From positions 1-41,656 of the forward strand of contig NZ_JAIVFW010000063.1 of assembly GCF_020829595.1 (NCBI RefSeq): a stretch of DNA of 41,656 bases, in the 5' to 3' direction. The notes beneath the pieces are model-generated. The model was not told where the DNA came from. It made no database searches and worked only from the letters and a program-made list of their open reading frames with translations. Made by a program: the position numbers and the translations under genes. The stretch comes from Nostoc sp. CHAB 5844. Its GTDB lineage: Bacteria; Cyanobacteriota; Cyanobacteriia; Cyanobacteriales; Nostocaceae. Below, in pieces: positions 32,648 to 41,656 of this stretch; within the stretch, counting starts at the first letter, position 1, and each line of letters starts with the position of its first letter.

Positions 32648-35600
32648 ATGGCAGCTACAATTCTGAATCCTGGTGATATTGCGATCGTTGGTTATATCAA
32701 TAACGGTACGCCTGACTCGTTCTCGTTTGTTAACTTAGTGCCTATTGGTTCTGGTACAGTTGTTTACTTTACTGACAATGGCTGGACTGGTACAGGTTTT
32801 CGAGGTGTGTCCGCCACAGATGCTGATGGTAACGAAAACGTAATTCGCTTCACAGCTAATGCTGATCTACCTGCGGGTACAGTTATCCGCACCAATGATA
32901 CCTCTGCCGATTTTACCTGGACGCGATCGGGATCAATTGTTGCTGGTGCAGCAGGTAGTTATGCAGATTTGTCATTTGCTCAAGGTACAGGTACATCTGG
33001 CGGCGATCAAATTACGGCTGTGCAATCTACAGGTGCAAGCCCTCTGCTTTCAGGATTTACAGCTATTACGCAAATTGACTACACTGGTGCATTTGAAGAT
33101 GCGACCACTTCTAATAGTGGTAGTGTAGCGCCGGGTTTGTCTCAAGCTGCTAACACAGCAGTATTGTTTGGCAATTCAGCAACTTACGCCGCATTTAATC
33201 TCAATACACTTAGTAATGGAACTCAAGCTGAGTGGTTAGCCGCAATTAACAATGCCGCAAACTGGACTTTTGGTAACGCTACTAGTTTACCAACTGGTAG
33301 CATCAACGTTGCTGGTGGTACAGGTTCGCAACCAGATTTAACTGTTAGCCTAGTTGATTCTCCCGATCCGGTGATTGTAGGCAACCCCCTCACTTATACT
33401 TTGACAGTTAGTAATAGTGGCACTGCTAATACTAGTAACATCACCGTGCAGTATACATTACCTGATGATGTCACCTTTAACGGTACATCGGTTTCCAACG
33501 GTTTTACTGCCAGCCAAGCGGGAAATATTGTGACTTTTACAGGTGGCAGTATCAATGCAGGTAGCAATGCTAGTCTAACCGTTAGCGTCATTCCTAACAC
33601 CGCAGGTAGTATAACTAGTGGTATTGCCACGGTAGATCCCAGCAACACCATTACCGAAAGCAACGAAAACAATAACACTGCGGCAGCAATTACGACAACA
33701 GTCAATAACGTTCAGGTGGGACAAGCACCGACGATTGTACTCAATACAGCCAGCACCACAGATTTGTTAGATGCTAATGGGGCTTTGCCTCTCGCAGGTT
33801 TAGGTGCAGTCAGTGGTGTAATTGGCAACCCCAACGACCCCGCTAGAACTCTGGGTTTGGATTTTACAATTGCCGATGCTGATACAGACGTAACTAATTT
33901 GACTGTGACAGTCAGCAGCAGTAACACAGCCGTAGTTCCTAACGCCAACCTGACCCTAACTGGTTCTGGCGCAAGTCGCAATCTCAGGATTAATCCTGTG
34001 GGTGTTGGTAATACCAATATTGTCGTCACAGTTAGTGATGGCGGTAGCACTGCCAACTATACGATCGCCTACGCTGCTTCTGCCAATAACGGGACTGCGA
34101 CAACACAATTTTTAACGGGTGCGAGTGATGCTTCTACAGCTATCTCTGTGGGTGGGACATATTTCTTGGCAGGGGATGACGAAAGTCAAGTCTTGCGCCT
34201 CTACGATTACAGCAGATCAGGATTGCCTGTAGCAGGTTTTGACTTTACAAGTTCTTTGGGACTAACACAAACTAACAGTTCGGGAAATCTGCGAGAAGTA
34301 GATATTGAAGCATCTACACGAGTAGGCGATCGCATTTTTTGGCTAGGTTCACAAAGCAATAACGAAGAAGGCAATAATCGACCGAATCGTAACCGGATAT
34401 TTGCCACAGATATTACTGGTACAGGCGCAACCACTACATTGAGTTATGCAGGCCGCTACGACTTTTTACGACAAGACATTATCAACTGGGATGTCAACAA
34501 CCTTCATGGTAGAGGTGCTAACTACTACGGCTTGGCTGCTAGTGCTGCCACTGGTGTCGGTTCACAACAACCAAATGGCTACAATATCGAAGGTTTAACA
34601 ATTGCACCCGATAGTACCACAGCTTACGTTGCTTTCCGCGCTCCTCAAGTTCCTCCTGGCGGACGTTCTAATGCTTTAATCGTTCCCGTTACCAATTTTA
34701 CCAGCTTACTCACAAACGATGGTGGTACACAAGGCTCGGCTCAGTTTGGCGCACCGATTGAATTAGATTTAGGTGGTCGAGGGATTCGAGAAATTCGCCA
34801 AAATGGTACTAATCAGTACGTAATTATTGCTGGGCCTGCGGGAAATGCCAGCACAGCCCCCAACGATTTTCGCCTTTACACTTGGGATGGTAATCCTAAT
34901 AGTGCGCCGCAATTACGGGCGGCGACATTCCCGACTGGCTTCAATCCCGAAGGTATTATCAGCATTCCTGACAATCTTACGAATACTTCTCAAATTCAGT
35001 TTATTAGTGATGATGGCGATGTCGTTCTTTATAACAACGGTACAGCTCAAGACCTCGCGGAAAATAACTTCAAAAAGTTTCGTACCGATAGCATTACCCT
35101 TGGTAGTGTAGTTCTGACACCCCGAATTCACGACATCCAAGGAACTGCCCACATCTCGTCGTTGAACGGACAAAACGTAGCTGATGTACCGGGGATTGTA
35201 ACTGCTGTTAGATCAAATGGATTTTACTTGCAAGACCCCAACCCCGACAACGACGATCGCACTTCCGAAGGTATTTTTATCTTCACCTCATCAGCACCAA
35301 CTGTGCAAGTCGGCGATTCTGTGCTGGTTAACGGTAGAGTATCCGAGTTTCGCCCTGGTGGCGCAACTAGCAATAACTTGACAACTACGCAAATTGTTAG
35401 TCCCACAATCAGCATCCTCTCACGAAATAACCCGCTGCCTGCGGCGACAATTTTAGGTAATGGTGGACGTGCTATCCCCAACACAGTGATTGAAGATGAT
35501 GCCAACGGCAGTGTCGAAACCAGTGGTGTATTTGACCCAGCCAATGATGGTATTGATTTTTACGAAAGCTTAGAAGGGACGCTGGTACAAATCAACAATC

Positions 35601-38062
35601 CGGTAGCAGTTAGCCCGACAAATTCTTTCGGTGAGATTTGGGTATTAGGGGATAATGGCGCAAATGCCACTGGACGTACCGCCCGTGGTGGTATCGTCGT
35701 CAGTCCTGGTGACTTTAACCCAGAACGCATCCAAATTGATGATACTTTATTGACTGGCGGCGCTCCCCAAGTAAGTGTAGGCGCGACTTTCAACACAATT
35801 ACAGGTGTGGTTGATTACAGTTTCAGCAACTTTGAAGTCCTGCCAACTTCGGTAACAGTCACCGCACCCAGTCCTCTGACGCGAGAAGTGACCAATCTAA
35901 CTCCTACCACTGACCAGTTAACAGTCGCCACGTTCAACGTTGAAAACCTTGATCCTGGTGATGGCCCAACTCAGTTTAATAACCTCGCCAATCGCATTGT
36001 CAATAACTTGCGATCGCCAGACATCCTCTCTTTAGAAGAAATCCAGGATAACAACGGGCCGACAAATGACAGTGTAGTTGATGCCAGTGTTACTTTCCAG
36101 ACATTAATAAATGCGATCACAGCAGCTGGCGGCCCTACCTACGAATTTCGCCAAATTAACCCAGTGGATGACACTAATGGTGGTGAACCAGGCGGTAATA
36201 TTCGCGTAGGCTACTTATTTAACCCCGAACGTGTCAGCTTTGTAGATCGTCCCGGTGGTAGTTCTACTTCTAACACCACAGTTACCAACGTTAATGGTAG
36301 TCCTACACTTTCTACTAGTCCTGGTTTAATTGACCCCACTAACCCCGCTTTCAGCAGCAGTCGTAAACCTTTAGTTGGTGAGTTCGTCTTCAATGGTCAG
36401 ACTGTTTATCTCATTGGCAATCACTTTAACTCCAAAGGTGGCGACCAACCTTTATTTGGGGTAAATCAACCACCAAACTTGGTGACTGAGGTGCAGCGTC
36501 AGCAACAAGCAACAATAGTCAGAAACTTTGTCCAAGATATTTTGGCTATTGACCCCAATGCCAATGTGGTGGTGCTGGGTGACTTGAACGACTTTGAGTT
36601 TTCTAATCCTGTGAACACGATTGAAAGTGCGGGATTGACTTCGCTAATTGAGACTCTGCCCGCAAACGAACGTTACACGTACAATTTTGAGGGCAACGCC
36701 CAGGTACTTGACCACATTCTGGCGAGTCAGAACTTGGTCAACAACCTAGATGGCTATGATGTGGTTCACATCAACTCAGAGTTTATTGATCAAGTTAGTG
36801 ACCACGATCCTGTTGTAGCTAGGTTTAATTTACCAGCTAATCAAGCACCAACTGCGGTAGTATTCAATAATGCGATCGCCAGCATAGACGAAAATACTAA
36901 CACCACCAGCCGCATCAGAGTTGCAGATATCGCAATCACTGATGATGCCTTGGGAACAAATAACTTGAGTCTGACTGGTGTAGATGGCAATTTCTTTGAA
37001 ATCGCCAATTCTGTTTTATATCTGCGGGCTAACACTAACTTAGACTTTGAAACCAAGTCTAACTACAGTGTGACAGTTGCCGTGGATGACCCAACAGTAG
37101 GTAACACTCCCGATGCTGTGGCTAATTTCTCCTTGGCTGTCAATAACGTCAACGAAGCACCGATTGCCAGAAATGATAGCGCCACAACTACAGATATTCA
37201 ACCAGTAATCATTAATGTACTGGCCAATGATACTGACCCAGACAGCAATCCGCTGACTATCAACAGCTTCACCAATCCGACTAGAGGTAATTTGGTGAGG
37301 AATAACGACAACACCTTTACCTACACTCCACAAATTGGTTTCTCTGGTACTGACAGTTTCACATACACCATTAGTGATGGCAATTTAACCGCCACAGCCA
37401 CAGTCAATCTCACAGTTACTCTTGGTAGCAACCAAATTAACGGCACTAACGGTAATAATATCCTGATTGGAACTAGCAGAATCGATGTTATCCGAGGTTT
37501 GGGTGGTAATGATATCATCACTGGCTTAGGTAATAACGATGTCATCTATGGTGGAGATGGCAATGATGCTATTGATGGCAGTGCTGGTAATGACAGCCTC
37601 TATGGTGAAAATGGCAATGATATTTTGATGGGTGGAGATGGCAATGACACCTTAGATGGTGGTGCTGGTGATGATATGCTCGTTGGTGGCGCAGGTAATG
37701 ACAAACTCATCGGCGGCTTAGGTCGAGATATTTTGGCTGGTGGAGATGGTAGAGATAGCTTTTATCTCACTAATACTCGCACTGGAAATTTTGATACCAT
37801 CATTGACTTTGTTTCTGGTATTGATAATCTGGTTGTCTCTCAGTCGGAATTTGGACTTAACCAAGCACTGGGTACACTTAATTCCAGTTTATTCCGTCTT
37901 GGTACAAGTGCTACCGCAGCCAGCGATCGCTTTATTTACGACAGAAGTACAGGTAGACTGTTCTTTGATCAAGATGGCATTGGCAGTGTAGCTAAAGTTC
38001 AGATAGCCCAGTTATCGAATAGACCAACCCTTGCCAATACCGATTTCACTGTAATTGCGTAG
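32648..38062 (+). CDS. Giant RTX-type extracellular nuclease (ExeM/NucH-like, EEP domain)
   Basis: About 1804 residues, mosaic. The parts in order are: an N-terminal lamin-tail/LTD-like domain (MAATILNPGDIAIVGYINNG); a CARDB/DUF11-like domain (about 33330-33700); a DUF3616-type propeller (about 34100-35060, VGGTYFLAGDDESQVLRLYD); an OB-fold (about 35124-35430, VADVPGIVTAVRSNGFYLQD); an endonuclease/exonuclease/phosphatase domain (about 35914-36830: TVATFNVENL, LSLEEIQD, GNHFNSKGGDQP, VVLGDLNDFE, SDHDPVVARF); cadherin-like and Ig/VCBS-like repeats (36840-37420); RTX Ca-binding nonapeptides (GGDGND, about 37430-37760) and a C-terminal secretion segment. It should be exported by a type I system and degrade extracellular DNA or phosphoesters. 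The start is uncertain: ATG 32648 suits a type I substrate, while GTG 32600 adds a signal-like MLIVRNFILLPICLIL. A terminator follows at 38101. Confidence 0.9.
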   Translation: MAATILNPGDIAIVGYINNGTPDSFSFVNLVPIGSGTVVYFTDNGWTGTGFRGVSATDADGNENVIRFTANADLPAGTVIRTNDTSADFTWTRSGSIVAGAAGSYADLSFAQGTGTSGGDQITAVQSTGASPLLSGFTAITQIDYTGAFEDATTSNSGSVAPGLSQAANTAVLFGNSATYAAFNLNTLSNGTQAEWLAAINNAANWTFGNATSLPTGSINVAGGTGSQPDLTVSLVDSPDPVIVGNPLTYTLTVSNSGTANTSNITVQYTLPDDVTFNGTSVSNGFTASQAGNIVTFTGGSINAGSNASLTVSVIPNTAGSITSGIATVDPSNTITESNENNNTAAAITTTVNNVQVGQAPTIVLNTASTTDLLDANGALPLAGLGAVSGVIGNPNDPARTLGLDFTIADADTDVTNLTVTVSSSNTAVVPNANLTLTGSGASRNLRINPVGVGNTNIVVTVSDGGSTANYTIAYAASANNGTATTQFLTGASDASTAISVGGTYFLAGDDESQVLRLYDYSRSGLPVAGFDFTSSLGLTQTNSSGNLREVDIEASTRVGDRIFWLGSQSNNEEGNNRPNRNRIFATDITGTGATTTLSYAGRYDFLRQDIINWDVNNLHGRGANYYGLAASAATGVGSQQPNGYNIEGLTIAPDSTTAYVAFRAPQVPPGGRSNALIVPVTNFTSLLTNDGGTQGSAQFGAPIELDLGGRGIREIRQNGTNQYVIIAGPAGNASTAPNDFRLYTWDGNPNSAPQLRAATFPTGFNPEGIISIPDNLTNTSQIQFISDDGDVVLYNNGTAQDLAENNFKKFRTDSITLGSVVLTPRIHDIQGTAHISSLNGQNVADVPGIVTAVRSNGFYLQDPNPDNDDRTSEGIFIFTSSAPTVQVGDSVLVNGRVSEFRPGGATSNNLTTTQIVSPTISILSRNNPLPAATILGNGGRAIPNTVIEDDANGSVETSGVFDPANDGIDFYESLEGTLVQINNPVAVSPTNSFGEIWVLGDNGANATGRTARGGIVVSPGDFNPERIQIDDTLLTGGAPQVSVGATFNTITGVVDYSFSNFEVLPTSVTVTAPSPLTREVTNLTPTTDQLTVATFNVENLDPGDGPTQFNNLANRIVNNLRSPDILSLEEIQDNNGPTNDSVVDASVTFQTLINAITAAGGPTYEFRQINPVDDTNGGEPGGNIRVGYLFNPERVSFVDRPGGSSTSNTTVTNVNGSPTLSTSPGLIDPTNPAFSSSRKPLVGEFVFNGQTVYLIGNHFNSKGGDQPLFGVNQPPNLVTEVQRQQQATIVRNFVQDILAIDPNANVVVLGDLNDFEFSNPVNTIESAGLTSLIETLPANERYTYNFEGNAQVLDHILASQNLVNNLDGYDVVHINSEFIDQVSDHDPVVARFNLPANQAPTAVVFNNAIASIDENTNTTSRIRVADIAITDDALGTNNLSLTGVDGNFFEIANSVLYLRANTNLDFETKSNYSVTVAVDDPTVGNTPDAVANFSLAVNNVNEAPIARNDSATTTDIQPVIINVLANDTDPDSNPLTINSFTNPTRGNLVRNNDNTFTYTPQIGFSGTDSFTYTISDGNLTATATVNLTVTLGSNQINGTNGNNILIGTSRIDVIRGLGGNDIITGLGNNDVIYGGDGNDAIDGSAGNDSLYGENGNDILMGGDGNDTLDGGAGDDMLVGGAGNDKLIGGLGRDILAGGDGRDSFYLTNTRTGNFDTIIDFVSGIDNLVVSQSEFGLNQALGTLNSSLFRLGTSATAASDRFIYDRSTGRLFFDQDGIGSVAKVQIAQLSNRPTLANTDFTVIA

Positions 38063-38100
38063 CTTGATTAGCGGTACTTTGAAATAATTCTATGTGTCCA

Positions 38101-38140
38101 GATCCTTGACTTTTCAAAGAAGTCGGGGATCGTGTTTTTT
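38101..38140 (+). terminator. Rho-independent terminator of the giant nuclease gene
   Basis: GATCCTTGACTT (38101-38112), loop TTCAAAG, AAGTCGGGGATC (38120-38131), a 12-bp stem with two G-U pairs, then GTGTTTTTT. It starts 38 bases after the stop at 38062. Confidence 0.85.
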
Positions 38141-38150
38141 AGATAGCTAT

Positions 38151-38301
38151 AGGACTTACGCAGAAAAATATGCTGTTGAGACTGGATGTTGGGGGTTGAG
38201 TGTGTATGGGTGTATGGGTTAGGCTCATTTACACCCTCACACCTCTATACCCTTACACCCTGACCCGAACCCTTGATTTTTCGTTTTCATGCGTAAGTCC
38301 T
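38151..38301. repeat. 151-bp MITE-like element with AGGACTTACGCA ends
   Basis: AGGACTTACGCA (38151-38162) and its exact inverse TGCGTAAGTCCT (38290-38301) flank an interior of GGGTGTATGGG / CACCCTCACACC low-complexity DNA. It has no gene. Elements with these ends are frequent in Nostoc-type genomes, so it is probably moved by a transposase in trans. Confidence 0.8.
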
Positions 38302-38583
38302 AATCTTAACGTCATCCAGAAGTTTTACAACGCGCCAGAGAAGAACAATTAAAATTTGCTCAAGACAGTTTTATAGTAGCGACACAGTTAAAGAAGGTAA
38401 GCTTTTGTCAGAACTTAAGCACTATATTACTGGGGCAAATTAATTTTTTAAATACTATAAATTCTCCTGCGATCGCACCTCAACACAGACTCCTCAGCAA
38501 TCAGCACTGATGAATAGACTCTTTTTTTACTCGATTCACTGTACAAATGCTAGAATCCTCAGATGGACAGTTAGGATACCCCG
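38302..38583. other. Intergenic region with possible gene fragment
   Basis: About 280 bases. Codons from 38313 on the plus strand read HPEVLQRAREEQLKFAQDSF and LKK, a helical, protein-like segment without a start, directly behind the MITE-like element. It may be the tail of a lost gene; I cannot name it. The promoter of the mutase gene must lie in the last 150 bases; no strong ribosome site precedes ATG 38584. Confidence 0.35.
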
Positions 38584-40020
38584 ATGCCAGTTGTAGCTAA
38601 CTCAATCAAATTTGGTACAGATGGCTGGCGAGGCGTGATTGGTGAAGAATTCACCTTTGAGCGTCTAGCCTTAGTAGCACCAGTTGCTGCTAAAGTCTTA
38701 TATGATACTTATTACTCTACAGTGGGTAGCCGAACTATCATAGTCGGTTACGATCGCCGATTTATGGCGGAAGACTTTGCTCGTGCTGTGGCTAATGCTG
38801 TCACCGCCGTCGGATTTGATGTTTTACTAAGTGAGACTTATGCCCCAACACCGGCTTTTAGCTGGGCTGCTAAACAACTAAATGCTTTGGGAGCATTAGT
38901 GATTACAGCTAGTCATAATCCTGGCGCATATTTAGGATTAAAAGTCAAAGGATATTTTGGTGGGTCGGTATCGCCAGAAGTTACCAAAGAGATAGAAGCA
39001 CTGTTACCACAAGGCGTACCAACAGCAGCTACTCCTGGCAAGTTGGACAAGTTTGACCCTTGGCCTAGTTACACCACAGGGTTACAAGGCAAAGTAGATA
39101 TTGCGAAAATTCGAGAAGCGATCACCTCTGGTAAGCTGGCTGTATTCGCTGATGTGATGCACGGTGCGGCGGCTAGCGGACTGGCAAGATTATTAGGTGA
39201 TCAGGTAAAAGAACTCAACAGCAACCGCGATCCGTTATTTGGTGGCGGTGCGCCGGAACCATTACCTAAATATCTTTCTGAACTATTTGAAGTGATTAAA
39301 AATCACCGCCAAACCAATCAATCTGGTTTAACTGTTGGTTTAGTATTTGATGGAGACTGCGATCGCATCGCCGCTGTTGACCAAGAAGCTAACTTCTTAA
39401 GTTCGCAAATATTAATCCCAATTTTAATAGACCACTTAACCTTAAGACGTGGCTTTACAGGCGAAATTATTAAAACAGTTAGTGGTTCTGACTTGATTCC
39501 CCGTGTAGCAGCATTACACAATCTCTCACTGTTTGAAACAGCAGTCGGTTACAAATACATCGCCGACAGAATGTTAGTGTCACAGGTATTGCTGGGTGGT
39601 GAAGAATCCGGCGGAATTGGCTATGGCAGCCATATTCCAGAACGGGATGCGCTGTTATCAGCATTGTATGTATTAGAAGCGATTGTCGAATCTGGGCAAG
39701 ATTTGAGTGAATATTATCGCCAGTTGCAACAGCAAACAAATTTTAACTCCGCCTACGATCGCATTGATTTACCCTTAGCCAGTATGGAAGTGCGATCGCG
39801 TCTTTTGCAACAACTGCAAACTCAACCCTTAACAGAAATTGCAGGTAAAGCAGTAATTGACTGTCAAACAATTGATGGTTATAAATTCCGCCTCGCTGAC
39901 AATAGCTGGTTAATGATTCGTTTTAGCGGTACTGAACCAGTCCTACGCCTCTACTGCGAAGCCGCAACAATCGAACAAGTACATCAAACCCTTGATTGGG
40001 CGAGACAGTGGGCAGAGTAA
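38584..40020 (+). CDS. Phosphoglucomutase/phosphomannomutase family protein
   Basis: The 478-residue enzyme has all alpha-D-phosphohexomutase loops: FGTDGWRG (10-17), phosphoserine Ser110 in TASHNPG, metal loop DGDCDR (256-261), sugar-binding GGEESGG (338-344) and phosphate-binding RFSGTEP (446-452). It interconverts hexose 1- and 6-phosphates (glucose, mannose or glucosamine); the exact sugar cannot be told from the loops. It feeds glycogen, cell-wall or exopolysaccharide synthesis. The ATG at 38584 fits. RdgB and CRR6 genes follow on the same strand but are separated by repeats, so they are probably transcribed separately. Confidence 0.95.
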   Translation: MPVVANSIKFGTDGWRGVIGEEFTFERLALVAPVAAKVLYDTYYSTVGSRTIIVGYDRRFMAEDFARAVANAVTAVGFDVLLSETYAPTPAFSWAAKQLNALGALVITASHNPGAYLGLKVKGYFGGSVSPEVTKEIEALLPQGVPTAATPGKLDKFDPWPSYTTGLQGKVDIAKIREAITSGKLAVFADVMHGAAASGLARLLGDQVKELNSNRDPLFGGGAPEPLPKYLSELFEVIKNHRQTNQSGLTVGLVFDGDCDRIAAVDQEANFLSSQILIPILIDHLTLRRGFTGEIIKTVSGSDLIPRVAALHNLSLFETAVGYKYIADRMLVSQVLLGGEESGGIGYGSHIPERDALLSALYVLEAIVESGQDLSEYYRQLQQQTNFNSAYDRIDLPLASMEVRSRLLQQLQTQPLTEIAGKAVIDCQTIDGYKFRLADNSWLMIRFSGTEPVLRLYCEAATIEQVHQTLDWARQWAE

Positions 40021-40279
40021 GATTTTAGTTATTAGTCATTTGTCCTCTCTTACAAAGTTCTGATCGGAGGATACCTCCGCTCAACGCCACATGCTTTCCG
40101 ACGCAAGGCGACACGCCACTCCCTTCAACGGGGGAAACCCCCGCACAGGGGTGGCTCAGGAACGCAGTGGCTCGACACCAGTTCGCCCAAGTCGGCAGAG
40201 CCGCCCAAGCGACTGGCTCGACTTTGCGCTTTGTCATTGGTCAAATGACTAATGACCAATGACTAATGACCTATAACCA
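40021..40279. repeat. GC-rich dispersed repeat and TAATGACC short repeats
   Basis: Bases 40070-40225 carry the same style of GC-rich repeat as 8821-8981 and 31511-32099 (CCGCTCAACGCC, GGGGGAAACCCCC, GTCGGCAGAGCCGCCCAAGCG). From 40229 the DNA is a run of AATGACCAATGACTAATGACC heptamer-like repeats extending to the start codon of the next gene. Confidence 0.75.
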
Positions 40280-40864
40280 ATGACCAAATTACTCGTAGTA
40301 GCCACAAGCAATCCAGGTAAGTTGCGGGAAATGCAAGCTTATCTGGCAAATTCTGGTTGGGAATTAACTCTCAAACCAGAAGAACTAGAAATTGAAGAAA
40401 CAGGTGATACTTTTGCTGCTAACGCTTGTTTAAAAGCATCCGGAGTGGCCAAAGCTACAGGGCAATTGGCGATCGCAGATGATTCTGGTTTGCAGGTAGA
40501 TGCTTTGAACGGTGTGCCAGGAGTATATTCAGCGCGTTATGGCAAAACCGATGCAGACCGAATTGCTAGGCTACTTAAAGAATTAGGTAACGAAGTTAAC
40601 AGGCAAGCGCAATTTGTGTGTGCAGTAGCGATCGCGCGTCCTAATGGTGAGATAGTTTTGCAATGCGAAGGTATTTGTCGTGGTGAAATTCTCCATACAC
40701 CACGGGGTAATGGTGGTTTCGGCTATGATCCTGTGTTTTACCTTCCAGAGAAACAGTTAACGTTTGCTGAAATGTCACCAGAGGAGAAGAAGTTAGTTAG
40801 TCATCGTGGTAATGCTTTTGCTGCGTTACTACCACAATTGAATACAATACTGAGTGCTGGGTAA
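40280..40864 (+). CDS. rdgB: Non-canonical purine NTP pyrophosphatase RdgB/HAM1
   Basis: The 194-residue protein has the RdgB/Ham1 motifs: VVATSNPGKLREM near the N-terminus (substrate SxNxxK), TFAANACLKA, ADDSGLQVDALNGVPGVYSA, and GNGGFGYDPVFYLPE, ending FAEMSPEEKKLVSHRG. It hydrolyses ITP, dITP and XTP to monophosphates, keeping deaminated purines out of nucleic acid. The ATG at 40280 arises in the TAATGACC repeat run and no ribosome site is apparent, so initiation may be leaderless or weak. Together with mazG it gives the window two nucleotide-sanitising enzymes. Confidence 0.96.
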   Translation: MTKLLVVATSNPGKLREMQAYLANSGWELTLKPEELEIEETGDTFAANACLKASGVAKATGQLAIADDSGLQVDALNGVPGVYSARYGKTDADRIARLLKELGNEVNRQAQFVCAVAIARPNGEIVLQCEGICRGEILHTPRGNGGFGYDPVFYLPEKQLTFAEMSPEEKKLVSHRGNAFAALLPQLNTILSAG

Positions 40865-40915
40865 AGTTCATACTTCCTATTTTTATAGGCGTAGCAATTA
40901 CAAATTACAAATACT

Positions 40916-41386
40916 ATGGCTATTGCGATCGCACTCAACACCGACTCGATTCATAAATTAGATTTGTCACCCGCTTTAACTGTAATTGAACCACTGCTGC
41001 AAGAGGGAGTCGCCTCCTATGAACAGCAGTTAAGCTTTGATATCGATTACCCTCTAGAACCCGGCGATCCCCGTGAACTTTCGGAAGTTCCAGAGTTGCG
41101 CTTGTGGTTTATTCGCTTAGATGCTAAATATCCCTGGTTGCCTTTTTTATTAGATTGGAAAGCCGGAGAATTGGCTCGTTATACCGCTATGCTTGTACCA
41201 CACCAATTCAGTACCAAAGAAGGTATTCAATATAATCCTGAAGCATTAGAAATATTTTTAATGCACAAAATATTTGTTTTAACTGATTGGTTAAAACAGC
41301 AAGATATTGCCAGTTCATCGCGGCTCAAATCTATGGCGCAAATGCTGGGTTATGAATTAGATGAAGGGTTATTTGCGATGTTTTAA
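40916..41386 (+). CDS. CRR6 family NdhI maturation factor
   Basis: The 156-residue protein matches the CRR6/DUF1817 family: SYEQQLSFDIDYPLEPGDPR, LSEVPELRLWFIRLDAKYPW, LPFLLDWKAGELARYTAMLV, PHQFSTKEGIQYNPEALEIF and MHKIFVLTDWL. In plants and cyanobacteria CRR6 helps assemble the NdhI subunit into the NDH-1 complex used for cyclic electron flow. The ATG at 40916 is followed by a HIP1 site within codons 4-6. It is 51 bases behind rdgB, which may be its operon mate. Confidence 0.92.
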   Translation: MAIAIALNTDSIHKLDLSPALTVIEPLLQEGVASYEQQLSFDIDYPLEPGDPRELSEVPELRLWFIRLDAKYPWLPFLLDWKAGELARYTAMLVPHQFSTKEGIQYNPEALEIFLMHKIFVLTDWLKQQDIASSSRLKSMAQMLGYELDEGLFAMF

Positions 41387-41656
41387 ATAAGATTAGAAAC
41401 GCTACCATCAAATCATCTATTTCGGAGAGCAACGTTAGAATTACTACTCATGCAATTATCACGAGACAAATTAATTGCGAGATTTAGTAGAAAATCTTGA
41501 TAGATAAAAATGGTGTGGCGCTGATACTTGTTAGAGGATGTCTGAAAAGTAATGGGCGAATATAATTCGCTACTATACAAACGAAGTCCGCCTACGCGGA
41601 CTAATAGAGAATTAAAGTTTTTGAACCCGCGTAGGCGGTGAGACCAGTGCTGCGGG
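41387..41656. other. Right-edge intergenic region with GAAGTCCGC repeats
   Basis: No gene is supported. AGTCCGCCTACGCGGACT at 41585-41602 is an imperfect palindrome. GAACCCGCGTAGGCGG follows at 41623. The GAAGTCCGC motif also occurs inside the element at 12088-12181. A short open stretch near 41451 (MQLSRDKLIARFSRKS) may be a fragment of a lost gene. Confidence 0.45.

Noticed and set aside
32859-37991. Many antisense and out-of-frame open frames within the giant nuclease gene
   Set aside because: They are shadows of the Gly/Asn/Thr-rich codon pattern of the true frame, without starts or family resemblance.

Overview
The window is chromosomal DNA of a filamentous, heterocyst-type cyanobacterium (Nostoc/Anabaena/Calothrix group). 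The evidence is the many HIP1 octamers (GCGATCGC), a full-length magnesium chelatase subunit ChlH, a DevBCA-type exporter, a CRR6-type NDH-1 maturation factor, a Psb32-like TPM protein, and the dispersed palindromes and GC-rich repeats typical of these genomes. I see no rRNA, tRNA, CRISPR array or prophage. The species cannot be fixed from the sequence alone.

Layout. 1-1330: the 3' end of an IS4-like transposase, a small secreted-protein gene that it appears to cut, a second small secreted protein and a CDF cation transporter. 1330-2730: repeats and a secreted DUF3011 protein with a 36-bp coding repeat. 2730-5376: a two-gene unit of a class V aminotransferase lacking the desulfurase cysteine and an amidohydrolase. 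5655-6680: membrane acyltransferase. 7018-10482: the two TldD/PmbA protease subunits, separated by a four-helix-bundle gene and a repeat. 10658-11035: six 63-bp tandem repeats. 11189-15571: a TetR-type regulator with a C-terminal ribbon-helix-helix segment, divergent from a devBCA ABC-exporter operon, with operator-like repeats between them. 15587-17574: an overlapping AAA ATPase / TOPRIM-like (DUF4276-like) pair, the best candidate for a little-studied two-gene nuclease or defence module. 17637-19960: MazG and an aldehyde dehydrogenase, convergent. 20142-23713: an accessory stretch with a Uma2 nuclease-fold protein, a DUF433/DUF5615 toxin-antitoxin pair, an orphan HicB, a TM2-domain protein with an unknown partner, and a HigBA pair. 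23806-27792: chlH, whose reading frame contains a copy of a dispersed palindrome. 28248-29741: DUF29, an XRE regulator with a palindromic operator, a small cyanobacterial protein, and a decayed hicBA. 29908-31510: a Psb32-like TPM protein and precorrin-8X methylmutase. 31511-32318: GC-rich repeats and the scar of a large Ser/Thr-kinase gene. 32648-38062: a giant RTX-type extracellular nuclease. 38151-38301: a MITE-like element. 38584-41386: phosphohexomutase, RdgB and CRR6, all on the + strand.

Housekeeping genes (tldD/pmbA, mazG, rdgB, chlH, cobH, mutase, crr6) alternate with strips of toxin-antitoxin genes, repeats and gene relics. The most informative observations are the relics (secreted gene cut at the left edge, hicA, kinase), the shared palindrome that has become part of ChlH, the TetR-RHH fusion, and the AAA/TOPRIM-like pair.
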